This document shows positions 34,513-43,597 of a stretch of DNA of 64,000 nucleotides, one piece after another. Under the pieces are notes generated by a model. That model was given only the letters and a program-made list of their open reading frames with translations, was not told where the DNA came from and ran no database searches. Numbering within the stretch: position 1 is the first letter of the stretch; each line of letters starts with the position of its first letter. Origin of the DNA: an uncultured Eubacterium sp. (lineage in GTDB: Bacteria > Bacillota > Clostridia > Lachnospirales > Lachnospiraceae); NCBI GenBank assembly GCA_910589595.1, contig CAJUTM010000002.1:62001-126000 (forward strand). Reading direction: 5' to 3'. Both the position numbers and the translations under genes were made by a program.

Positions 34513-36180
34513 ATGAGGCAGAGGAATCTGAACTACATACAGAGAGGTTTTCCGGAGTTGTATGAGCGCATTGTCAATATAAGGCCGGATAGTGTAAGAC
34601 AGGATTTTGCGGCGATAGAAGCGATGGAGACAGTGTCGAAAGAGATTGTTTTTGTTCTTACGGGGGAAAATCAGGAACAGGTGCGTATCGGGAGCGCTTA
34701 TGACCCGCGCCATGAGGCCCGCATATGGCTTCAGGCGCAGGATGACATTCAGGTAGATAATATTCTGTTGTTTGGTCTGGGGAACGGTGCGATAGCCCGC
34801 ACGATACTTTTCCAGAAAAAGAGGGACAGCAAGGTCTTGATTTATGAGCCGTCCGCCCAATTGTTTTTATATGCGCTGCAATACATTGATATGCGGGAGT
34901 TTTTTGACACTCCCGGTGTACGCGTCATTGTCGAGGGCATCAATGAAGATATGTATTCCGGCGTAATGGAAGAGATGCTCACGTTAGATAATTACGATAG
35001 AAAAGTATTTATTGTAGCGCCAAAAATGGCGGAATTTTTTCCTGCCTCGAGAAAATTTTTCGTTGAGCGGTATCTGGATGGCGTCGGTCGTATGATGTCA
35101 AATCGCAACACTATCCGCCGTTTTCTACACCTGTCTCCTTTTAATCAGCTTCATAATCTGCAATACGTGGAGCGATATACGACCGTACCGCTTCTTGCCC
35201 GTGTCTGGGAGCGGGAAGTTCCCATTATTATTATTGGGGCCGGCCCCTCCTTAAAAGAGGAGGTGGATACGCTGCGCAATGCCGGAGAACGAGCATTTCT
35301 TTTTGCTGTTGATTCGGCTCTGCCGTATATGCTGAAAGAGGGGATTATACCGGATGCCTATATTTGCATTGAGGCGGATAAGCCGTTATGGTTTTTCGAG
35401 GATGAGCGCACGAAAGAGATACCTCTCTTTTGTAAAGTGGACACGACCCATAAGCTGTTAGACGAGCATCGCGGGTACAAAATATTTGGAAAAGACGAGG
35501 GTTTTGTGAGTAAATTCTATCAGCGTTATCATATACCGGAATCGTTTTACCGCTATGGCGGCAATGGGGCGACGTCGTTTTTTGCTGCCTGTAAAGAATT
35601 GGGGGCAAAGAATGTGATTTTACTCGGTCAGGATATGGCATACGGAAGTGACAAGACAAGCCATGTCGGAGGCCGGGACGAGGGGTTTGTGGAGGACGAC
35701 AGGTTTTTGTATAAGAACAATCAAGGGGAAATCGTGCAATCGAGACAGGACTGGCATCGTTTTATCCAGTGGTATCAGAATGCGATTCCGGCCGTGCGGT
35801 TTGAACATGTCATCAATACGGCTCCAAAGGGCGTGCATATTAAGGGAACGGAGTATATGTCTCTGGCACAGGCGCTTGATAGTCTGGGGCGGAAACATAC
35901 GCCAATGAATGAGCTGCTTGCAAAGGCGGAGACGACAGCGGTTTATAATCCGCATATCGACCTCCTTTCCTTTTATCAGAGCTGCGAGCGCGAACGGCAG
36001 CAAATTCAGGCATTGACAGAAGCCGACTCGCACGATGAGAGAAGAAAGCAATTTCGTGTTTATGAACTTCTCCGCCTGTATGAAATTGCGGATAAGCAGA
36101 ACAATTTTGCGGAGAGCCAGAAAGCGGGACTGGATATGATTGGTAACTATATTGCGAAATGTATGGAGGAGGTTGGCTGA
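34513..36180 (+). CDS. Maf-type flagellin glycosyltransferase (DUF115), second copy
   Basis: A 555-aa paralogue of the preceding gene: LLFGLGNGAIARTI at the N-terminus, then PIIIIGAGPSLKEEVDTL, FAVDSALPYMLKEGIIPDAY and NVILLGQDMAYGSDKTSHVG. It is butted directly to the first Maf, with GGAGGGT before its ATG. Two Maf proteins may act on different sites or different sugars, or on the two flagellins. It is followed by a 74-aa ORF one base after the stop. Confidence 0.88.
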   Translation: MRQRNLNYIQRGFPELYERIVNIRPDSVRQDFAAIEAMETVSKEIVFVLTGENQEQVRIGSAYDPRHEARIWLQAQDDIQVDNILLFGLGNGAIARTILFQKKRDSKVLIYEPSAQLFLYALQYIDMREFFDTPGVRVIVEGINEDMYSGVMEEMLTLDNYDRKVFIVAPKMAEFFPASRKFFVERYLDGVGRMMSNRNTIRRFLHLSPFNQLHNLQYVERYTTVPLLARVWEREVPIIIIGAGPSLKEEVDTLRNAGERAFLFAVDSALPYMLKEGIIPDAYICIEADKPLWFFEDERTKEIPLFCKVDTTHKLLDEHRGYKIFGKDEGFVSKFYQRYHIPESFYRYGGNGATSFFAACKELGAKNVILLGQDMAYGSDKTSHVGGRDEGFVEDDRFLYKNNQGEIVQSRQDWHRFIQWYQNAIPAVRFEHVINTAPKGVHIKGTEYMSLAQALDSLGRKHTPMNELLAKAETTAVYNPHIDLLSFYQSCERERQQIQALTEADSHDERRKQFRVYELLRLYEIADKQNNFAESQKAGLDMIGNYIAKCMEEVG

Positions 36181-36181
36181 G

Positions 36182-36406
36182 ATGGATTTGGCTTTGGTGA
36201 AAGAAAAGCTGACAGAAATATCTACTTATTTTTATCAGGAGAGGATTCAGGAGGGGATGGCAATGTTTATGGATGTAGTCGGCATGATTACCCAAATCCC
36301 GGAGTTCGGAGCATGCATCAATCCCCTGTTTGATGCCGTAGAAAATAAAGATTATGTGCTGGCGGCCGATATATTTTATCACGAGATGGCGGAAAGGATA
36401 CAGTAA
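36182..36406 (+). CDS. Small helical protein between maf and the NeuC-like gene
   Basis: A 74-aa, all-helical, acidic protein with no signal. The sequence (EKLTEISTYFYQERIQEGMA, then FDAVENKDYVLAADIFYHEM) resembles no family I can name. ATG at 36182 has GGAGGAGG 10 bases upstream. It is packed between Maf2 and the epimerase with 1- and 2-base gaps, so it is surely part of the glycosylation operon. It might be a Maf cofactor or flagellin adaptor (guess). Confidence 0.7.
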   Translation: MDLALVKEKLTEISTYFYQERIQEGMAMFMDVVGMITQIPEFGACINPLFDAVENKDYVLAADIFYHEMAERIQ

Positions 36407-36408
36407 GG

Positions 36409-37551
36409 ATGTCGAAGATACAAATAAAAAGAGTGCTTTTCATTACGGGAACGAGAGCTGATTACGGAAAGATAAAGTCATTGATGAAAAGGATGGATGC
36501 TTCTCCCGAATACGAGGTGTATGTATATGTGTCGGGAATGCACCTGCTTGCCAAATACGGCAGTACTTATAAAGAAGTTTTGAAAGATAAATACCAGAAT
36601 GTCCACGTTGCTTTTGGGCAGCAGTATACGCAGAATATGAGTTACAATATGGGCAATGTGCTAATGAGCCTGTCAGCCTATGTAGAGCAGATTAGTCCCG
36701 ATATGATATTAGTGCATGGAGACAGGATTGACGCGCTGGCAGGTGCGGTCACGGGAGCCTTAAATAATATCCTCGTAGCTCATATTGAGGGGGGAGAGAT
36801 TTCCGGTACAATTGATGATTCGATTCGCCATGCGGTATCGAAGTTTGCCCATCTTCATTTTGTCTGCAATGAGGAGGCGAAGAATCGTATTATCCAATTG
36901 GGGGAGCCGCAGGAAAATATTTATGTCATTGGCTCTCCGGATATTGATGTGATGATGGGAGAGGAACTTCCGGATATTGAAGAAGTGAAACAGTATTATG
37001 ATATCGAATTTGATAAATACGGAATATTCATGTACCATCCGGTGACGACAGAGGTGGACGAGCTTCAGGAGCACATGGATGAAATTGTGGCGGCGCTGAA
37101 AGCCTCGCAAAAGAAGTTTGTTGTCATTTATCCGAATAATGATTTGGGAACGGATATCATTTTGCGCAAGATTGGACGCGAGTTAGAAGGAGAGGAAAAT
37201 TTCCGTGTATTCCCATCGATTCGTTTCGAGTACTTTCTTACGCTTTTGAAAAAGGCGTCGGTTATTATAGGAAATTCGAGCGCCGGTATTCGGGAGAGCG
37301 GCGTCTATGGCATACCGGCCATTGATATCGGAACGAGACAACAGGGAAGATATAGTATCCGTAAGCTGAAAAATATTCAGCATGTCACCGAGAATCGGGA
37401 TGAGATTTTGGCGGCGATAGAAAACGTCGGCAAGTATCAGGTTCAATGCCAGAGTTTTGGCAAAGGGAACAGTACGGAACTGTTTTTGGACGTATTGGGG
37501 AAACAGACGATTTGGAATAGCGATGTGCAGAAGAAATTTGTTGATTTATAA
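36409..37551 (+). CDS. NeuC/LegG-like UDP-N-acetylhexosamine 2-epimerase (hydrolysing)
   Basis: Likely converts a UDP-GlcNAc-type sugar to a free ManNAc-type sugar, the first committed step for sialic/legionaminic-type nonulosonic acids, 380 aa. It has the GT-B-like fold with LFITGTRADYGKIKSLMK, PDMILVHGDRIDALAGA, HIEGGEISGTIDDSIRH and GNSSAGIRESG. The synthase (NeuB-type) and CMP-transferase (NeuA-type) are not in the window, so the pathway would be completed elsewhere. It sits 2 bases after the small ORF, in the same operon as the Maf genes. Confidence 0.85.
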   Translation: MSKIQIKRVLFITGTRADYGKIKSLMKRMDASPEYEVYVYVSGMHLLAKYGSTYKEVLKDKYQNVHVAFGQQYTQNMSYNMGNVLMSLSAYVEQISPDMILVHGDRIDALAGAVTGALNNILVAHIEGGEISGTIDDSIRHAVSKFAHLHFVCNEEAKNRIIQLGEPQENIYVIGSPDIDVMMGEELPDIEEVKQYYDIEFDKYGIFMYHPVTTEVDELQEHMDEIVAALKASQKKFVVIYPNNDLGTDIILRKIGRELEGEENFRVFPSIRFEYFLTLLKKASVIIGNSSAGIRESGVYGIPAIDIGTRQQGRYSIRKLKNIQHVTENRDEILAAIENVGKYQVQCQSFGKGNSTELFLDVLGKQTIWNSDVQKKFVDL

Positions 37552-37574
37552 GCTGCCTTGCGGGGGAAGATAAC

Positions 37575-38564
37575 ATGAAGATTTTATTGTATGAGTGGTC
37601 GGGGATTATGCAGCGGGATGTAAAAGCGGTGTTGAGACGAAATGGACATGAAGTGATTCCGTTTTCCTATGAGTCGCCGGACTGGAAATATGATGAATAT
37701 ATGTTTACGAACATGAAACAGTATGTAGAAAGGTATCAGGTGGATATGATTCTCTCGATGCTCTTTTTCCCTACTATTGCGGACTTATGCCATGAGAAAG
37801 GGCTACCTTATTTGGCATGGGTGTATGATTCGCCGTTTGTCATTCACAGGAGAGAAGCTCTTCGTTATGAAGAGGTGTATGCATTTGTCTTTGACCGGAA
37901 GCGGGTGGAAGAATTGCGGGCAGAGGGACTGCGGGTATTTTACCGGCCGCTTGCCGTTGATACCGTTCGTCTGGATGGGATGGAGATTACGGGAGACGAT
38001 TGCCGCAAATGGAGCGCCGATGCTTCTTTTGTCGGTCAGCTCTACCAAAAAGAGGGCGGGGAAATAAAAAATTCCCTTGAGCGCGCCCAATATGAGACGT
38101 CGCTCCAAAGAATAAAGTGCGTGAAAGCGCTCAATGAAATATGTAATTTTAAATTGTATAGCGGGAAAAAGTGCAGTATTCCAGAACTTAAAGATTTGCA
38201 AATGTGTGGCTCGGTCATGTATTACAGCGAGATGCCGAAAGTATTCCGCCTGAGTAAGGTGAATCTGAATGTGACGCTTCAGACTATTGAGAGCGGAATC
38301 CCATTGCGCGCTCTGGATATTATGGGAGCAGGAGGCTTTCTTATGACAAATCCTCAGGAAGAGCTGTTGGAATATTTTCAGGTGGGCAGAGACCTTGAAA
38401 CATACGAATCCGCAGAGGAGTTGTGCGAAAAGACCGTCTGGTATTTGAACAATGAAGATATGCGGGCAGAGATTGCCCGACAGGGGCACGATAAAGTAAA
38501 GGTGCTGTTTTCTTACGAAAAGCAATTTGCGGAAATGTTTGCGCAGATGGGATTGGCATTTTGA
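37575..38564 (+). CDS. CgeB/DUF3880-type glycosyltransferase
   Basis: A 329-aa soluble protein. The N-terminal part (KILLYEWSGIMQRDVKAVLR, then YLAWVYDSPF) is the DUF3880-like domain. The C-terminal part (YSEMPKVFRLSKVNLNVTLQ, IPLRALDIMGAGGFLMTNPQ) is the CgeB-type GT-B donor domain with the usual E/D-bearing loop. The substrate is unknown; extending the Maf-initiated glycan is likely. Its last 52 bases overlap the convergent gene at 38513. Confidence 0.8.
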   Translation: MKILLYEWSGIMQRDVKAVLRRNGHEVIPFSYESPDWKYDEYMFTNMKQYVERYQVDMILSMLFFPTIADLCHEKGLPYLAWVYDSPFVIHRREALRYEEVYAFVFDRKRVEELRAEGLRVFYRPLAVDTVRLDGMEITGDDCRKWSADASFVGQLYQKEGGEIKNSLERAQYETSLQRIKCVKALNEICNFKLYSGKKCSIPELKDLQMCGSVMYYSEMPKVFRLSKVNLNVTLQTIESGIPLRALDIMGAGGFLMTNPQEELLEYFQVGRDLETYESAEELCEKTVWYLNNEDMRAEIARQGHDKVKVLFSYEKQFAEMFAQMGLAF

Positions 38565-39295
38565 AGCAGTGTGACAAGCGTTTCCTGCGGAGATGAAAAA
38601 ATCTCGGCGCCGCCGGCCGTACAATCGACATATTCACTTGCCAGTGAACACATCGTAATGAGCTCAATGCTTTCTTCGCGGGTCATATCAGTGATGCCGT
38701 ATTCCCCTAATAACGTTACGACCAATTCGTGAAATATGGCGTCCGGCTGCACTTTCAGTTTTTCAATCAATGACTGGCACAGCATGGAAAAGACGTCCGG
38801 CAGAGCATTGATTTCGGCTGCTACGGCAGAGGCTTCCATCGCTTTGCGGAGAGGAAGAATACGAGTTTCCCAATCCGGCTTTGGGATGGTGCAGACTTTG
38901 GGAATATCCGGAAAATAGTTTCGGATATAAGAGACGTCGGATTCTCTGTGTACATATACAATGTGGTTAAAATTTATACGGGTATCCAAATACTGGTTTA
39001 CATAGTATGGTGGCATGAGGAGCTCATGGGCAAACGGACAAGACAATTTCATTATAATACTGTCTTCACCGGTATTTAAAAAGTTCAATCCTGCCAGATT
39101 CAGGGAGATGCCAAAATCAGGAGAAGCTTCGGAAGTGATGGCGTCAAACAGTTCTGCCGACGATGGGTAGTCGGAGGTGCAAAACGATGAGACAGCGTAT
39201 CCCTGCCGCTGTAAAATCTCATGGTACAGTCCGGCCAGTGCAGGAACAGAAGTGTCGTTTTCATATGGATAGAGTATTATAATTTGAGTTTTCAT
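38513..39295 (-). CDS. CgeB N-domain-like protein on the opposite strand
   Basis: A 260-aa protein with a convincing ribosome site (AAAGGAGGT 5 bases before ATG) and a sigma-A promoter at 39322-39350. Residues 1-140 resemble the N-terminal domain of the neighbouring DUF3880 proteins: YVHRESDVSYIRNYFPDI here against DNHVSYIKRCYPHIAG in the gene at 39400. A GT-B donor domain is missing and a helical tail replaces it. It may be a decayed or regulatory relative. Its 3' end overlaps the plus-strand glycosyltransferase gene by 52 bases. Confidence 0.65.
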   Translation of the reverse strand: MKTQIIILYPYENDTSVPALAGLYHEILQRQGYAVSSFCTSDYPSSAELFDAITSEASPDFGISLNLAGLNFLNTGEDSIIMKLSCPFAHELLMPPYYVNQYLDTRINFNHIVYVHRESDVSYIRNYFPDIPKVCTIPKPDWETRILPLRKAMEASAVAAEINALPDVFSMLCQSLIEKLKVQPDAIFHELVVTLLGEYGITDMTREESIELITMCSLASEYVDCTAGGAEIFSSPQETLVTLLQNANPICANISANCFS

Positions 39296-39321
39296 GGGAT
39301 ACCTCCTTTACCGATATCTCT

Positions 39322-39350
39322 ATCATACCGTGTTCCGTACTATAATTCAA
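39322..39350 (-). promoter_or_regulatory. Sigma-A promoter for the 260-aa minus-strand gene
   Basis: On the minus strand, TTGAAT (39350-39345), 17 bases, TATGAT (39327-39322). Confidence 0.6.
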
Positions 39351-39399
39351 TATATTTTGTAATAAGATGCGCAGAGAATGCGCAGAAATGAGGTGGAAG

Positions 39400-40569
39400 A
39401 TGAAGAGGATTTTATTTCTTCGGGATAAAGGATTATGTTATGATTCTCTGAATGGTTTCCGACAATTGCTCGGGGAGGCACTCACAGAAGCAGGATGTTC
39501 GGTCAGTTATGCATCTCCGGATGAATTGGAGAATTATATCGGATTGTGTGATATGGTGATTGGGTTCAATATACAGACAAATATAAAAGATTCCCACGGC
39601 GTCTATCTGTATGATTCCTTTGGTGTTCCTGTTGTGGATTTTATTGTAGACCATCCGTATATGCATCATCAGGCGCTCTCAGCGAAACTCAGGCAGTTGT
39701 ATGTGCTTTGTCTGGATGACAATCATGTTTCTTACATAAAAAGATGTTATCCCCATATTGCGGGCGTATACCGCACGTTTCTTACCGGACAGCGCGCAGA
39801 GCATGTGCCCGCGTATGAGAAGCGCAGGTACGAAGTTCTCTTTTCGGGCAGTTATGCCGACGAGCAGAAAATATTAGAGGGTATTTCGCAGTTGGGCGAC
39901 GTCGTAGCAGGCGTGTGTTACGACGTCATACAGTATCTTTTAGATAATCCGAACCAGACGGAAGAGTTTGCTTTTGATAAGGTATTGGCGAAGAGTGGAG
40001 TGGAGATGAACAGGGAAGAATACGCCGCCTTTTTACACTTTGCGATGCCTTCGGTAGATTATTTTTTTCGAAATTATTACCGGCATGTGCTGATTACGGA
40101 TTTGGTTGAAGCGGGACTTCCCGTGACGGTGTGCGGAAATGGCTGGAGCGAGCTCTCCTGCGCCGCGAATCCCAATCTCACGATTCTGCCGCCCGTGTCC
40201 TTTGAGCAAACATTTTCCATGATTGCCGACAGCAAAATTTTGCTGAATATTATGCCATGGTTTAAGGCGGGACTGCATGACCGGATTTTTACCGCCATGT
40301 TAAACGAAACTGTATGTGTAACAGATACTAGCGATGTAATAGAGCGTCTCTTTACCAATCACCGCGAGCTCGTTTCCTTTCCGCTGATAGAGAAAGACGT
40401 TTTGCCGCAGCTTGTCAGGGAGTTGCTGGAAAACCCTCGTCGTGCAGAAGAGATTGCCCGTCAGGGATTTGCAAAAGCGAAGGAACAGTTTGGTGCGCGA
40501 GAGATTGCGAATACGGTGCTGCAGGTTTTTGCGGATAGAGAGAAAGGTGAGTGCGATGGAATTTCGTGA
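39400..40569 (+). CDS. CgeB/DUF3880-type glycosyltransferase, full length
   Basis: A 389-aa product. The N-terminal domain ends in the DNHVSYIKRCYPHIA motif. The C-terminal GT-B domain has LPVTVCGNGWSEL, ILLNIMPWFKAGLHDRIFTA and a helical tail. ATG at 39400 has GAGGTGG just upstream. It overlaps the LicD gene by 14 bases, so the pair is co-translated. It probably adds a sugar to the flagellar or surface glycan; donor and acceptor are unknown. Confidence 0.78.
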   Translation: MKRILFLRDKGLCYDSLNGFRQLLGEALTEAGCSVSYASPDELENYIGLCDMVIGFNIQTNIKDSHGVYLYDSFGVPVVDFIVDHPYMHHQALSAKLRQLYVLCLDDNHVSYIKRCYPHIAGVYRTFLTGQRAEHVPAYEKRRYEVLFSGSYADEQKILEGISQLGDVVAGVCYDVIQYLLDNPNQTEEFAFDKVLAKSGVEMNREEYAAFLHFAMPSVDYFFRNYYRHVLITDLVEAGLPVTVCGNGWSELSCAANPNLTILPPVSFEQTFSMIADSKILLNIMPWFKAGLHDRIFTAMLNETVCVTDTSDVIERLFTNHRELVSFPLIEKDVLPQLVRELLENPRRAEEIARQGFAKAKEQFGAREIANTVLQVFADREKGECDGIS

Positions 40570-41521
40570 AGATTTTTTTGAGAAAGAAATACTTTGTGAT
40601 TTTGAGGTATCGGAACTGATGAAGCGCGCCTGGGCGGCGGAATTGGAGATTTTGCAGCTTGTGACAACGCTGTGTGACCGTCACGGAATCCGGTATTTTG
40701 CCGACGGCGGAACGCTGCTAGGAGTGATACGCCATCAGGGATTTATTCCGTGGGATGACGATATTGATATCTGCCTGAAGAGAGAAGATTATAATCGGCT
40801 TGTTCCGGTATTGCTGGAAGAGCTGCCGCACGGTTTCGAGGTAGCGGGTATGTTTGCTAAGACAAGACGCTTTCAGGGTGCAGAATTTGGGCAGCAGCTT
40901 CGGGTGATTGCGGATAAGGACAAATGGGACGAGGCAGAGTATTTCAGAAGATTTCATGGTTTTCCGTTCTCCGGTGTGGGAATTGATATATTTCCCCTTG
41001 ACTATATGCCGAGAGATGCGGAATTAGTGAACGCGCAGACAATGATTGTTAGAATCGGTGTGGCAATCGTATCTCATTGGGATGAGCTGAAAAGGGCGGG
41101 AGAGTTAGAACGGCGGCTTAGCCAGATGGAGGAGATATGCGGTGTCTCTCTGCCGAGGGATGAGTCGGCGTACAATGCCCTTTGGAAAATATTGGACAGT
41201 GTCTGTTCGCTGTATGACGAAGCGGAGGCAGACGAGATGACGAATTTTATTTATTATATTAATAATCCCAATTTTCATGTGAAAAAGGAAAGTTATCGGG
41301 ATTTTATCAAAATGCTGTTTGAAAACATGGAGTTGGCTGTTCCCTGCGGTTACGAAGATTATTTGACGGGACAGTACGGCGATTACCGCCAATTTGTAAA
41401 AAACCAGTCGAAGCACGGATATCCGTTTTATGGGGAGCAGGAGAAGAAACTGCGCCAGTACCTTGCCGAAAGCGGATTTGCAGGGACACTGGAGGAGTAC
41501 TGCGCGGAGAAAGCCCGCTGA
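40556..41521 (+). CDS. LicD-family phosphotransferase
   Basis: A 321-aa nucleotidyltransferase-fold enzyme of the type that moves phosphocholine or a similar group onto surface glycans. The hallmark FADGGTLLGVIRHQGFIPWD is followed by DDIDICLKREDYNRL (metal-binding Asp residues). A second conserved block is FPFSGVGIDIFPLDYMP. ATG at 40556 with AAAGGTGA upstream lies within the end of the glycosyltransferase gene. No choline uptake or activation genes are nearby, so the group transferred is uncertain. Confidence 0.85.
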   Translation: MEFREDFFEKEILCDFEVSELMKRAWAAELEILQLVTTLCDRHGIRYFADGGTLLGVIRHQGFIPWDDDIDICLKREDYNRLVPVLLEELPHGFEVAGMFAKTRRFQGAEFGQQLRVIADKDKWDEAEYFRRFHGFPFSGVGIDIFPLDYMPRDAELVNAQTMIVRIGVAIVSHWDELKRAGELERRLSQMEEICGVSLPRDESAYNALWKILDSVCSLYDEAEADEMTNFIYYINNPNFHVKKESYRDFIKMLFENMELAVPCGYEDYLTGQYGDYRQFVKNQSKHGYPFYGEQEKKLRQYLAESGFAGTLEEYCAEKAR

Positions 41522-41546
41522 CGGAGGAGTTACGGGGAAAGAAGTG

Positions 41547-41575
41547 TTGTCAAAATAACGGTGTCATGTTAGACT
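41547..41575 (+). promoter_or_regulatory. Sigma-A promoter for the AAA/PD-(D/E)XK gene
   Basis: TTGTCA (41547-41552), 17 bases, TAGACT (41570-41575). Confidence 0.6.
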
Positions 41576-41624
41576 TATCTTATCAATGTTATGAGGCAGA
41601 GAAAGCGGCAGAATGGAGGCAGGG

Positions 41625-43295
41625 ATGGCAAGAACAGTTTCAATTGGTACACAGGATTTTGAAACGCTCATTTCCAGAAATAACTTTTATGTGGACAAAA
41701 CGCATTTTATAAAGGAATGGTGGGAGAGTGATGACAGCGTCACTCTGATTGCCCGCCCGCGACGTTTCGGCAAGACACTGAATATGAATATGCTGGAGCG
41801 TTTTTTTAGCGTGGAATATAAGGGGCAGGGGCAAATCTTTGAGCATTTGCAAATCTGGAAAGAACAGAAATACAGGGAGTTGCAGGGAACATTTCCGGTA
41901 ATATTTCTGTCGTTTGCAGGGGTGAAAGAAAATGAATATACGCTGGCTATACGCCAACTTTGTTGGATTTTGCAAAATTTGTATATCAAAAATTATTATT
42001 TATTGGAATCAGATGTGTTGACAGATGGAGAAAAGAAAATCTTTAAAGGGATGGCTGATGATATGCAGCCGGAAGATGCACCGACGGCGCTGCAGCGTCT
42101 GTCCGACTATCTGTACCGCTATTATGGGAAAAAGACCATTATTCTTCTGGATGAATATGATACCCCTTTGCAAGAAGCATATATGGGGGGATATTGGGAA
42201 GAAATTGTTTCGTTTACGAGAGTATTGTTTAATAATACGTTTAAAACAAACCCGTATCTGGAGCGGGCGGTGATGACGGGGATTACAAGGGTCAGCAAGG
42301 AGTCTCTGTTCTCGGACTTAAATAATCTCAAAGTAATAACCATGACGTCAAATAATTATGCCTCCTGTTTCGGCTTTACGGAAAAAGAAGTCTTTGACGC
42401 TATGGATGAATTTGGCATGACAAATAAAGAAGAGGTAAAACAGTGGTATGACGGTTTTACCATCGGGAATTTGACGGATATATATAATCCGTGGTCGATT
42501 ATAAATTTCCTTGACGAGGGGCGTCTGAAAACTTTTTGGGCTAATACGAGTTCTAACGGACTGGTGAGCAATTTACTGCGCAAAGGCAGCAGGGAGATTA
42601 AAATGCAGTTTGAGTGTCTTTTGTCTGGCAAAACGGTTAAGAGCAGGATGGACGAGGAAGTTGTTTTCAGCCAGCTGGGCGAGAAAGAAAATGCGGTGTG
42701 GAGTCTTCTGGTTGCCAGCGGTTATCTGACAGTACGGGGAATTGAGGATGGAATTTATGAACTGGAATTGACGAATTATGAAGTAAAAAGAATGTTTGAG
42801 AATCTCGTTCGTGACTGGTTTTGTGAGGAGCCTGCGGATTACAATGATTTTATTAAATCGCTGTTGAGAGATGATACGGAGTCCATGAATGAGTATATGA
42901 GCCTTGTGGCGGAAACCCTGTTCAGTTCGTTTGACGGCGGGAAAAGACCGTCTGCGCGCACAGCTCCGGAGCGGTTTTATCACGGATTTGTATTGGGATT
43001 ACTGGTTGACCTTGCCGGCAGATATGAGGTGACGTCGAATCGGGAGAGTGGCTTTGGACGGTATGATGTGATGCTGCTCCCGATAAATCCGGAGGATAAC
43101 GGCATTATACTGGAGTTTAAGGTATTTAATCCCAAAAAGGAAGATGCGTTAGAGGAAACCGTGCAGGCCGCGCTGAAGCAGATTGAAGAAAAACAATATG
43201 AGCAGACGCTTCTGGCAAGAGGAATCAAAAAAGAACAAATTCGCAAATACGGCTTTGCCTTTAAGGGGAAAGAGGTGTTGATTGGAGGGAACTAA
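41625..43295 (+). CDS. AAA-ATPase-like protein with C-terminal PD-(D/E)XK nuclease-like domain
   Basis: A 556-aa protein of the widespread gut-bacterial family with an AAA-ATPase-like N-terminus (IGTQDFETLISRNNFYVDKT; Walker A-like RPRRFGKTLN; Walker B TIILLDEYDTP) and a PDDEXK-type C-terminus (FGRYDVMLLP, then GIILEFKVFNPKK). The family occurs in many copies per genome and its role is unknown; it often behaves as an accessory, mobile gene. ATG at 41625 follows GGAGG at 41615. It has its own promoter and a terminator that overlaps its stop. It marks the border between the glycosylation block and the mirrored operons. Confidence 0.85.
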   Translation: MARTVSIGTQDFETLISRNNFYVDKTHFIKEWWESDDSVTLIARPRRFGKTLNMNMLERFFSVEYKGQGQIFEHLQIWKEQKYRELQGTFPVIFLSFAGVKENEYTLAIRQLCWILQNLYIKNYYLLESDVLTDGEKKIFKGMADDMQPEDAPTALQRLSDYLYRYYGKKTIILLDEYDTPLQEAYMGGYWEEIVSFTRVLFNNTFKTNPYLERAVMTGITRVSKESLFSDLNNLKVITMTSNNYASCFGFTEKEVFDAMDEFGMTNKEEVKQWYDGFTIGNLTDIYNPWSIINFLDEGRLKTFWANTSSNGLVSNLLRKGSREIKMQFECLLSGKTVKSRMDEEVVFSQLGEKENAVWSLLVASGYLTVRGIEDGIYELELTNYEVKRMFENLVRDWFCEEPADYNDFIKSLLRDDTESMNEYMSLVAETLFSSFDGGKRPSARTAPERFYHGFVLGLLVDLAGRYEVTSNRESGFGRYDVMLLPINPEDNGIILEFKVFNPKKEDALEETVQAALKQIEEKQYEQTLLARGIKKEQIRKYGFAFKGKEVLIGGN

Positions 43296-43315
43296 CGGCG
43301 TTCCCCTCCCTTTTT
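43284..43315 (+). terminator. Terminator overlapping the AAA-gene stop codon
   Basis: GGAGGGaAC and GTTcCCCTCC arms are followed by CTTTTT. Confidence 0.7.
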
Positions 43316-43356
43316 ACGAATATATTCTTTTTTAGCGGTGTCATTTTCTGAAGTCG

Positions 43357-43593
43357 CTATTCATTATCTTTACGGTTTTCAAGGACTTCACAAATACCGG
43401 CGACGCTTTCCATCTCGATAATCTCATCAAAGGTAAACTTGGTTTGATAGACTTTTTCCAACTCCTGAATCAGGGTAATCTGTCCGAAAGAATCCCATTC
43501 CGGCAGATTTTCCGATGATGTATAAGCGGTAATTTCACTGTCCGCGTCTTTGTGAAATACCTTTTTTACAATTTCAATTACTTCTTCCTGCAT
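43357..43593 (-). CDS. Acyl carrier protein, distal gene of left operon
   Basis: A 78-aa four-helix carrier. The phosphopantetheine serine is Ser35 in LPEWDSFGQITLIQELE. The DSF form (rather than DSL) is shared with its twin at 62021, which differs by only a few residues. It is directly downstream of the 266-aa GNAT-like gene, suggesting the two work together (acyl donor plus transferase). Last gene of the leftward operon. Confidence 0.88.
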   Translation of the reverse strand: MQEEVIEIVKKVFHKDADSEITAYTSSENLPEWDSFGQITLIQELEKVYQTKFTFDEIIEMESVAGICEVLENRKDNE

Positions 43594-43597
43594 ATTT

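Noticed and set aside
37803..38624. 273-aa minus-strand ORF opposite the CgeB-type gene
   Set aside because: Shadow frame; the real minus-strand gene at 38513-39295 has a ribosome site and promoter.
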